This document shows positions 1-8,879 of a stretch of DNA of 64,000 bases, in pieces (position 1 is the stretch's first letter; each line of letters starts with the position of its first letter). This DNA is from Antedon mediterranea. Lineage: Eukaryota > Echinodermata > Crinoidea > Comatulida > Antedonidae. The translations under genes and the position numbers were made by a program. The notes beneath the pieces were generated by a model. That model had not been told where the DNA came from, searched no databases, and saw only the letters and a program-made list of their open reading frames with translations. Location of the stretch: positions 26,350,070-26,414,069 of the forward strand of contig NC_092671.1 of NCBI RefSeq assembly GCF_964355755.1. Direction: 5' to 3'.

Positions 1-450
1 GTATAATAAAACGTTTTAGATATTTGACTATCAGATTTAGGAACTGAAAAACCATTGACACTACTTCTAGTCATATAATGGTGGTTAGATGAAACTCTTT
101 GAAACTTTTCAGTCAAATAGGGTACTGATTTTCCATAAAAAATCTTATGAACATGATTAAGTTTGAGTTGGCAAATTCTATCCTCTAGACATAATTGACC
201 AATTTGGTTCAGTTCGTCTTTACCAATATGTGCACCATTATTTTTATTTAATATAAACCTAGCAACTTTATTTTGACTAGTTTGGAGTCTTTGTTTAAGT
301 TTTTTAGAAACACCGGAAAACCAGGATCAACATGCATAGTCAAAGTGACAAGTAATCAGTGCCGAACATAGAATTTTACGAGAAAACAAATTTAGACATG
401 CAGAATGTCTATACAAAAATTTAAGTCTTGAATTAGTCTTACTAAGAACT
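1..450 (-). pseudogene. LINE reverse transcriptase C-terminal relic
   Basis: Read on the minus strand, this stretch encodes a decayed C-terminal part of a CR1/L2-type non-LTR reverse transcriptase. Recognisable pieces in order are LSKTNSRLKFLYRHS, then ALITCHFDYAC, KKLKQRLQTSQNKVARFIL and, near the end, HHYMTRSSVNGF. One in-frame stop interrupts it after FDYAC. The frame runs off the window start. It abuts the Helitron-like ORF at about 450, where that ORF loses its similarity, so the LINE probably inserted into the Helitron. This is recognition from family resemblance only; the clade is uncertain. Confidence 0.7.
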
Positions 451-1624
451 TTTTTTATTAATGTTCTTGTAATGTGGATTGTTTTCTTTCAGCCACCGAA
501 GTGCCGATAGGACCTTCTGAGGGTTTACATAATCATACATGTAATATGACTTGTATTTTCTTCTCCGTTTAAACTTCCGTGGCAATAACTGACTCTGTGA
601 AGGCAGTCGCGGAAACAACTTACAAACAGTGTTCACTTTTGCTGGGACATTTACAGCAGGACCATGGATTGCATGTTGCCTTCCACGTGGTAATCCTACC
701 AGTTTTATGAAAGGAATTCTTTGAGAAATAAGTCGTAGTTCAAGTGGGTTTAAATGTTTCAACTCTGGGGACTGATCTGCAAGTTGTAAGTTGTTGGCTT
801 TGGATTGGCATGGCATTTTCTCATTTTTCATGGATTTATGTGTGACAAATCCATTCTTTGTTATCCATTGATGTTCTTCTGTAACCACAAATAGCATTAA
901 AAATCTGTGTTTTCAGCTTTTGATAATTCAGTGGTTTAAATTGTACTACTGAACACCGATATAATAATCTGTGACACGAACAACAAATATAATCAGCAGC
1001 ATCTTTCACATGTTTATGAAAATTAGCAATTACTTCTGCACTACTTGTAATGCTTAAGTGTCTTTTCTGACGCTGGTTTTTCACATTCTCACGCACCTTG
1101 TCACGTCGTGCACGCTTTTCAACATCAGTTTCCACACTTCGAGTTCTTTTTATATTTTGGTCTTCTTTGGCCAGTCTCTTTTTTTTTGTTCCGTTGTTTC
1201 CGTATTTCGGGATCTTGTAACATTTGTTTTTAGTTTGGCCAGTCTCTCTTTTTTTTTGTTCCGCTGTTTCCTTATTTCGGGATCTTGTAACATTCGTTTT
1301 TAGTTTGGCCAGTCTCTCTTTTTTTTGTTCCGTTGTTTCCTTATTTCGGGATCTTGTAACATTCGTTTTTAGTTTGGCTAGTCTCTCTTTTTTTTGTTCC
1401 GTTGTTTCCTTATTTCGGGATCTTGTAACATTCGTTTTTACTTTGGCCAGTCTCTCATTTTTTTCTTCCGTTGTTTCTTCACTTCGGGATCTTGTAACAT
1501 TCGTGTTTACTTTGGCCAGTCTCTCTCGTTTGTGCTCAGTGGTTTCCTTATCTCGAGTCTTGGCCATACATGACCTCGATTCTTTTCTTCGTTGATCTGC
1601 ACTTTTCTTTTTTGTTCGAGGCAT
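451..1624 (-). pseudogene. Truncated Helitron-like ORF, N-terminal region (copy 1)
   Basis: Starts at the ATG at 1624 (MPRTKKKS). The first ~150 residues are tandem charged repeats of about 22-23 residues (pattern KETTEQKKERLAKLKTNVTR). A cysteine/histidine segment follows (YICCSCHRLL ... EWICHT). After a frameshift near 840-850 comes a block with KMPCQSKANN, LVGLPRGRQHAIHGPAVNVP and YMYDYV. This block corresponds to the domain (DUF6570 in my recollection) that precedes the Helitron_like_N and PIF1 helicase regions in animal Helitron polyproteins. The Rep and helicase parts are absent: similarity stops at NPHYKNIN, where LINE sequence begins. It is divergent to a second copy at 3176-4625. Nonfunctional remnant; Helitron assignment is from family knowledge. 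Confidence 0.72.
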
Positions 1625-1689
1625 TTTTTAAAGTATAAAACAAAAATATTTCTCAGTAGTGTGTATGATAATAGTCATTAAACAGGCGC

Positions 1690-2402
1690 ATATGGAACGC
1701 CTCCTCTGCCTTCAGTTCACAATGGTCATGCAGTACACACCAATTGTCATGCAGTACACACCAATTGTCATGCAGTACACACCAATGGTCATACAGTACA
1801 CACCAATCGTCGTTCACATTTATCATGCAGTACACACCAATGGTCATGCAGTACACACCAATCGTCATGCAGTACACACCAATGGTCATGTAGTACACAC
1901 CAATCGTCATGCAGTACACACCAATCGTCATGCAGTACACACCAAACATCATGCAGTACACACCAATCGTCATGCAGTACACTATGGAACGCCTCCTCTG
2001 CCTTCAGTTCACAATGGTCATGCAGTACACACCAATGGTCATGCAGTACACACCAATGGTCATGCAGTACACACCAATGGTCATGCAGTACACAACAATG
2101 GTCATGCAGTACACACCAATCGTCGTTCACATTTATCATGCAGTACACACCAGTGGTCATGCAGTACACACCAATCGTCATGCAGTACACACCAATGGTC
2201 ATGCAGTAGCACAAATCGTCATGCAGTACACACCAATCGTCATGCAGTACACACCAAACATCATGCAGTACACACCAATCGTCATGCAGTACACACCAAT
2301 CGTCATGCAGTACACACCAAACATCATGCAGTAGGCCTACACACCAATGGTCATGCAGTACACACCAATCGTCATGCAGTACACACCAATCGTCATGCAG
2401 TG
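1690..2402. repeat. 21-bp minisatellite
   Basis: About 30 tandem units of a 21-bp sequence (catgcagtacacaccaatgg plus one base), alternating mainly between caatggt, caatcgt and caaacat variants. Some units are truncated. A higher-order period of roughly 290-310 bp is visible: a block beginning atggaacgcctcctctgcct occurs at about 1692 and 1984, and a cgtcgttcacatttatcatg block at about 1808 and 2122. Because 21 is divisible by three, long open frames appear on both strands; they are repeat artefacts. Confidence 0.95.
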
Positions 2403-2478
2403 AAATATTGCGTAATTTATACCGCCACCTATCGACAAAATCGAATATCACGTGACGTTTATTAGACTACATTTTAAT

Positions 2479-2570
2479 GATTCCCCCGTGTATTTACTAT
2501 GCCCTGTATTTACTATGCAATCACTTTGGTGCAGATAGATTATTACATACCGCAATGAATCATATATTGA
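2479..2570 (-). repeat. Partial copy (left end) of the tRNA-like dispersed repeat
   Basis: On the minus strand this segment matches the left end of the repeat at 57595-57990: it shares cattgcggtatgtaataat, ctatctgcaccaaagtg and catagtaaatacacgg. It sits just downstream of a fuller copy at 2627-2995 and carries only the left part. Confidence 0.65.
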
Positions 2571-2626
2571 TGTTGTCTTTAATTAGGCCTATTTATAATA
2601 TTTGGTAAGATTTTGGTAATGCAAAT

Positions 2627-2995
2627 ACAATAGCCGGTATCATCACTGCACATCGAGCCACTTCCATAAAAACAACCCGATCAAAGATCCGTATACGTTA
2701 TAAACTTTTCTTTTTACATAATAATAAATACATAATTTTTATATGTTTCATTATAAATCAGGCGTATAATTTATACGCTACACAAGAAATAAAATTGAAC
2801 AAAATTGAATTGACATAAAAAAATCTTATTTCGTTTTGTTTCCAAGGTGAGACTCGAACACGGTACCACGAGTGGTATAGACGCGATCACAGACCATTGA
2901 GCCATACGCACCTGTTTGAAATTTTAAGGAAAAATCATCCATATATTTACTATGCAGTAACCACTTAGGTGAAATTTTATTACATACTGTTATGA
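2627..2995 (-). repeat. tRNA-like dispersed repeat (SINE/MITE type)
   Basis: The minus strand carries a tRNA-like core at about 2840-2905 with an A-box-like tggctcaatggtc and a B-box-like gttcgagtctc, i.e. a possible RNA polymerase III internal promoter. Both flanks match a second copy in the opposite orientation at 57595-57990: the left end (gtaataaa ... ggttactgcatagtaaata) and the right end (ggatctttgatcggg ... gataccggctat). I see no clear terminal inverted repeat or poly-A tail, so SINE is likely but not proved. Confidence 0.6.
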
Positions 2996-3175
2996 CCATA
3001 TGCAAATTTGGTTTCCGGGTGAAATTTTCTTCAGTTTAACAGTTATCGTTTTGTATAGTATATACTCTAACTGAACCTACATACAGATAGAAAATTATTC
3101 ACTTAATTGTCATATACATATACAGGTATGTTTTGTAATTTTATCCTGTAATATACAATAAACCACATTTTCATA

Positions 3176-4625
3176 ATGGCTCGTGCAAAAAGTGCTGCAC
3201 AAAGACGAAAAGAGCAGAAAATGAAACAACGAGAGGTCCGTGCCTGTCAATCTCAAGAGAAGTTAGAAGAAACTCGCAAAAAATCTAGGGAAAGAATGGC
3301 TCTAAAACGAAAGGCTGAAACACAGGACGAAAGAAATTTGAGGATCAAAAAGGAGAAATTAACTATGGAAACAAATAGGGCAAAGGAGACTGAGGAAACA
3401 ACTAAGAAAAGGCTTGATGGAGAAAAACGTGCAGTGGCCGAAAGACGTAAACAAGAGACTGGGAACCAGACTAAGGAAAGACTTAAGGGAGAAAAACGTG
3501 CATTGTCTGAAAGACATAAACAAGAGACTGGGAACCAGACTAAGGAAAGGCTTGAGAGAGAAAAACGTGCAGTGTCTGAAAGACGTAAACAAGAGACTAG
3601 TCAACAGACTACGGAACGACTTGAGAGAAAAAAAACTCAGAGAATCTGAAAGACGGAAAAAGGAGACTGGTGTACAGAGAACACTGAGGCTTCGGGAAAA
3701 AGGACTACCGAGTCACTAAGACGTGAAAACGAGTGCTCGGACAAACGGTCGAAAAGACTGAAAAATAGCCGATTAACAATGCAAAATATAAAACAACTAA
3801 GACGTACAAAAATACCTAGTAACGATGATATTGTGTCCGATTTTTTGAAAAATGTTAAGGATTCGGTAGATTATGTGTGCTGCTCTTGTCACCGGATGAT
3901 GTTCAGAATAACGGTTGTTGAATTACATGGCGATCGCTACCCAAAAGCTAAACCATCAATGCTGGAAAATGTACTGTCATACAGAATCACATCGGCTCGT
4001 GGGAAACAATGGATTTGCAGAACTTGTCATTTAACACTCAAACGAGGAAAAATGCCCACGCAAGCAAAAGCTAATAATTTGTCTTTGACTGACCAACCAC
4101 GAGCGCTAAAACATTTGAATGCTCTTGAACTGAGATTGATATGTCAACGAGTTCCTTTCATGAAGATGGTTGGGTTGCCTCGTGGAAAACAACATGGTAT
4201 CCATGGTCCCGCAGTCAATGTACCAGCAAAACTTGATACAGTATGTTCTTTATTTCCACGATTACCATCGGAGACACAACTAATTCCAATGAAGTTTAAA
4301 AGAAGTTTAAAACATTCCTCGCATTATATCTATGACTATGTTGATATCGGACGAGTATTAACAGCTTTGAGATACTTGAAAAGAAACAATGTGTGGTACC
4401 GCGAGATCGATATCAGAGACAATTGGGTTTTGGATGCTGAAAACGATGACAAAGAGCTCTTTCAAGTTTTAGTATGTACCGGTTCAGATAAAAAATCAGA
4501 TGAGAATCTAAAAACACCCGATGAAAACAGTGACTCAGAAAATGACGGTCAAAGTGGTGGTGAGAAATTTGACCAAGCTTGCACATGCACTGAGGTTGCT
4601 GAACAATTGGAATACCCAAGACTAC
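3176..4625 (+). pseudogene. Truncated Helitron-like ORF, N-terminal region (copy 2)
   Basis: Starts with MARAKSAAQRRKEQ. Charged tandem repeats (ETGNQTKERLEREKRAVSER) occupy about residues 60-160. The frame shifts at the poly-A run near 3628-3637 and is open again in the original frame by 3650. Then come DYVCCSCHRMMF and QWICRTCHLTLKRGKMP (paired Cys/His knuckles), LVGLPRG-type and HGIHGPAVNVPAK, LFPRLP, and YIYDYV ... LKRNN ... IRDNWV. This is the same DUF6570-type block as copy 1, extending about 60 residues further into an acidic linker before LINE sequence begins near 4620-4630. Rep and helicase domains are missing. It points away from copy 1, so the two N-termini face each other across about 1.5 kb. 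Broken remnant. Confidence 0.75.
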
Positions 4626-4631
4626 TATAAA

Positions 4632-5435
4632 ATGATTGTCAGTATAATTATAAATACCATTGTTCTCGTACCAATTGCATTCAAGCTACTTATTATAGCC
4701 GGTGATATAGAAACAAATCCGGGTCCTATAGAAACCAGACAAACAACAATTAAAGAATCAATGGGAATGGAACCTTCATTGAAAGATGTTTTGAAACAAC
4801 TTAACGATATGAATACAGTTTTAAACGATAAAATGGATAGGATAGCTTCTGATTTCGCTTCAATTAAAGGAGATATGTCGAAAGGATTTGACAGGCTAAC
4901 TAAAAAAATAACTGATTTGGAAGAAGAAAATATAAGACTAAAAAACACAAACAAAGTTATAACTACACAACTAGATAAACTAGAAGCTGAAAGTCGTCGT
5001 AATAACATCATTATTTATGATATCCCTGAAGATGATAGAAATGAAACGTGGCTTGACTGCGAACGAAAGGTAAAGGATTATATAACAACAAATTTAGAAA
5101 TCGAAGAGGTCGCTTTCGAGAGAGCGCATAGATTGCACAGCAAAAGTAACCCACGACCAATCATAGCAAAACTTACTAGCTACAAACAAAAAGATGAAAT
5201 AATGTCCAAAAATAGAGCACTCAAAAGGAAAATGACTGGAAATAAATCAAAAATTAACATGGGTGAAGATTATACTTTCAGAGTCCGTAAAATTAGAAAA
5301 GGCCTACAACCAAGGATACAACAAGCAATCAAAAACAACGATCGTTTTCGGCTCAGATATGATAAGCTGTTTATAGGCGACGAAGTATATACATTCAACG
5401 TAGAAGACAACAAAATCATAAACCTCACAAAATAG
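4632..5435 (+). CDS. LINE ORF1: 2A-like leader, coiled coil, L1 ORF1p-like RNA-binding protein
   Basis: A 267-codon product if started at the ATG at 4632. The frame is open further upstream into Helitron-derived sequence, but this ATG is the first at the LINE boundary. Residues 1-22 are strongly hydrophobic (MIVSIIINTIVLVPIAF), followed at once by the 2A-like motif DIETNPGP at residues 25-32. Residues about 48-125 are heptad-like (LKQLNDMNTVL ... ITDLEEENIRLK ... LDKLEAESRR), a predicted coiled coil. An RRM-like start (NNIIIYDIPEDD) and a basic C-terminal domain (FRVRKIRKGLQPR) follow, as in L1-type ORF1 proteins that chaperone the RNA. It ends in TAG at 5433 in the same frame as ORF2. If the 2A works, the hydrophobic leader would be released and the RNA-binding part made as a separate chain. 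Confidence 0.8.
   Translation: MIVSIIINTIVLVPIAFKLLIIAGDIETNPGPIETRQTTIKESMGMEPSLKDVLKQLNDMNTVLNDKMDRIASDFASIKGDMSKGFDRLTKKITDLEEENIRLKNTNKVITTQLDKLEAESRRNNIIIYDIPEDDRNETWLDCERKVKDYITTNLEIEEVAFERAHRLHSKSNPRPIIAKLTSYKQKDEIMSKNRALKRKMTGNKSKINMGEDYTFRVRKIRKGLQPRIQQAIKNNDRFRLRYDKLFIGDEVYTFNVEDNKIINLTK
4704..4727 (+). other. 2A-like ribosome-skipping motif (DIETNPGP)
   Basis: Codons GAT ATA GAA ACA AAT CCG GGT CCT spell DIETNPGP, fitting the 2A consensus D(V/I)ExNPGP. The preceding residues LLIIAG resemble the upstream context of known 2A sequences. In 2A the ribosome fails to form the final Gly-Pro bond, giving two chains from one frame. 2A-like sequences near the N-terminus of APE-type LINE proteins are known from sea urchin and other invertebrates; activity here is inferred. 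Confidence 0.88.
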
Positions 5436-8400
5436 GGTTTTGGCCGTGGTCCTAATGAAGAACAATCTGAGACATCTTTGAAAGTCACTAAACACATTGA
5501 TTGTATTTCTTGGAATATTAACGGTATTAATAACAAATTCGCTGATTCTGACTTTATTGAGTATGTTAACAAATTTGACATAATTTGTTTTAGTGAAACA
5601 TGGGATAAATATCGGAACGATTACAATATTAAAGGTTTTACTTGCATATCAAAATTACCAGATAAAACAAGTCGACATGGAAGAAATAGTGGAGGCGTAA
5701 TGGTATATTATAAATTAAATCTCGTCGTTGAAGAACTGCCAAGTGCATCGAATAACATTATTTGGTTAAGGATTACTCTTTCCCCAACCGACACTGTTGT
5801 AATCGGTTTTTTGTATAGACCACCAAGTACATCCAGTTACGCGACAACTGACTTTTTTGACATTTTATCTAACGAATATTTGCATTACAGCTCCCAAATA
5901 TCAGACATAGTATATGTAGTTGGCGACTTTAATGGTAGAACTGGTTCGGAGGACGATTACATATCTGCTGACGAAAATGACACATGGAACAATAATCTAT
6001 TTCTGGAAGACAACATCCGGATTGAAAGTAGAACGAATTCTGATTGTATACTAAATTGCTACGGTAAAGATATATTAGAATTTTGCAAAGAAACTGGTAT
6101 GCGAATCACAAATGGTAGAATTGATAAAGAATCATCCAGTGGTTTTACATTTATCAGTTCACAAGGTAAAAGTGTATGTGATTACCTTCTTACTAACTCA
6201 AACAACTTTAAACTAATATCTTATTTAAGAATTGATGACCGTGTTGAATCGGATCATATGCCAATTGCCTTTAGTATTCAATTCAAAGACAAAGAACACA
6301 CCAAAATGATTGTCAATGAAGATGACACGTTTACCCAGAGTACGTTCAAATGGTCCAACAGTTACATTAATGCATCCAAAGTCAGATGGGAACATGATAT
6401 CATTGAAACTATTGATAATGATTTTATGAATGCTATCTCTCAAAATAAAATTGATGAGGCAGTTTCACATTTATGTAAAATTTTTGAATACGTATGTAAA
6501 GGAATTAAGTATACACAAACAAGTAAATCTTCAACTTCTACAAAACGAAACGAATGGTTTGATAAAGATTGTAAGAACCTTAAAATGCAGGTTAAACAAT
6601 CATTAAAGAGATTTAGAATTATGCGCACTCAACCTTTTTTAAATAATTATATTCAGATAAAAAAGCAATATAAATCGCTATTAAAATGCAAAAAAAATAA
6701 CTTTCATAAAAGAATACGCAAACAAATTATCGATTCACTCAATACAAAGGATAGCAAAACGTTTTGGATGAAGTTGAAGACAAAACAGAAATTATCTTGC
6801 GAACTTTCTATTAATCAATGTTATATTCATTTTAAGAACCTATTTAAAAACGATGAGTCTATTGGTAGCGCTGAGTTGCCAAAAATCACAGAATGCCAAC
6901 AGAATGAAGACGATGATAATTTAGACCACGACATAACGTTGGATGAAATAAAAAAAGCATTTAATTCTCAAAATAGTGGAAAAGCTCCCGGCATTGATGG
7001 AATGAATTTTGAATTTTTGCTAAACGCCCCCAACATTATTTTTGATATTTTAAAAATTCTTTTTAACGCCATATTTTTAGTTGAAAAATTTCCCAAACAA
7101 TGGGCAACAAGCTTAATCGTTCCAATTTTTAAAAATGGAGATAAAAACAAACCTGAAAATTATAGAGGTATTTCTTTAATTCCAATCCTAGGAAAAATAT
7201 TTTTAAATATTCTTAATTCTAGGTTAACACAATTTACAAATAGTAAAAAGTTAATTCATGAGGAACAAGCAGGCTTTCGTAAGGGATATAGAACGACAGA
7301 TAATATATTCATTTTAGATACCCTCATCTCTAAATACTTAGATAAAAAGCGGGGTAGGATTTTTGTTTGTTTTGTTGATCTTAAACGTGCCTTTGACTCT
7401 ATAAATCATACACTTTTACTACATAAGTTGAAATTTATCGGTGTTTCAGGCAGAATGTTACACATAATAAATTCCTTATACCAAAACTTATCTGCTCATG
7501 TTAAAATTGGCAACAAACTTAGTCCATCTTTTAATTGTTCGATTGGAGTACAACAAGGTTCTCCGTTGTCGTCTTTACTCTTTAATATTTACATTAATGA
7601 TTTGAGTGGTATACTTAATCAAGTAAACGATTTCATTCAAATTGGAGATTGTCATATGAATCATCTTCTTTATGCAGATGACTTAGTGCTTGTTAGTGAT
7701 ACGGTGAAAGGTCTCCAAAAATTAATAAATAAACTTGAACTTTATTGTGATACTTGGAAACTTACTGTAAACACTACAAAATCCAAAATTATGGTTTTTT
7801 AAAATGGCCGCAATTTAAGGAACATTGAAAAATGGAAGTATAAAAATATTCAATTAAAAATTGTTAATTCGTATAATTATCTTGGTGTTATTTTTAGTTC
7901 AAATGGTGCATGGAACAACTCAATGCAACATAATCAACAAAAAGCAAATCAAAGTTTATTCTGCTTAAAATCATTCATTTATCGTAACTTATCTTTTCTT
8001 CCAATTAATACATGGAACCATATTTTTGATGTGAAAATACTTCCTATTTTAACGTATGGAAGCGAAATCTGGGGAATGTCAGATAGCACAAACATTATAG
8101 AAAAAACACATACTAAATTTTGTAGATATTTATTGCAAGTTGCAAAAAATGCACCAAATGCCGCTGTTACTTCTGAGTTAGGTAGATTACCACTTTCTGT
8201 GGATTGTTTAGTTACAGTTATAAGATTTTGGTTACATATTATTACTTTAGATCATGACAGATTCATTTTTAAGTGTTATGAGTTTCAACTTAGAAAAGTT
8301 AACCGTAATGAGAATTGTTGGGCACAACAGGTCAAACACTTACTCTTTTCTACTGGTTTTGGTTATATATGGTTACAACAATATGTTAATAGTAAAGGTT

Positions 8401-8867
8401 TATTTTTGAGAGAATTTAAGTTGCGCTTATGTGATATTGAAAAACAAAAATGCATTCAAAAATTTAGTTCACATAATAAGTTAAGGCTCTTTTCTCTTTA
8501 TAAAAAAGAAATATGTTTAAGTTATCACTTGACCAACATCATTAATTTTAAACAAAGAAGATTATTAACTAAGTTACGTTTAGGGATATTAGAGCTAGAA
8601 ATTGAAAAGGGCAGATGGGAGGGTGTAGAAAGATATAAGAGAACGTGTAAATTATGTAAAAAAAACATTGTTGAGGATGAATATCATTTTATTTTGCAAT
8701 GCACATTTTACAATGATTTAAGAAAAAGTTTTATTCCAAGATTTATTCGTGTTTTTCCTTCTATTAATAAGCTTTGTTTATTACTTTCCAACACAAATTT
8801 TACTTATAATTTAGGAAAATACGTCTACTTTGCTTTTGAAAGAAGAAACCATTATCTTAAGTTATAG
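5436..8867 (+). pseudogene. LINE ORF2: AP endonuclease and reverse transcriptase, one internal stop
   Basis: Follows ORF1 in the same frame after TAG at 5433-5435. No in-frame ATG precedes the endonuclease; the first is at 5700, inside it. Endonuclease motifs: ISWNINGINN, ICFSETWD, NSGGVMVYY, VVGDFNGRTG, SDHMPI. Reverse transcriptase motifs: GKAPGIDGMNFEFL, EEQAGFRKGYRTTDN, CFVDLKRAFDSINH, GVQQGSPLSSLLFNIYINDL and catalytic YADD (LLYADDLVLVS). A TAA at 7800-7802 falls between MVF and NGRNLRN, where relatives continue. Beyond it the same frame encodes YLGVIF, ILTYGSEIWG and a Cys/His cluster CKLCKK ... EYHFILQC, ending at 8867. Apart from the stop the protein looks intact, so inactivation seems recent. 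Copies DNA at the target by target-primed reverse transcription. Confidence 0.85.
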
Positions 8868-8879
8868 TTAATTTGTATT

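Noticed and set aside
1058-1595. Plus-strand open frames rich in Phe/Ser/Leu
   Set aside because: They are the antisense of the Helitron-type charged repeats; the minus strand carries the recognisable domain.
1659-2465. Long open frames on both strands (up to 268 codons)
   Set aside because: They are translations of the 21-bp minisatellite, whose unit length is a multiple of three.
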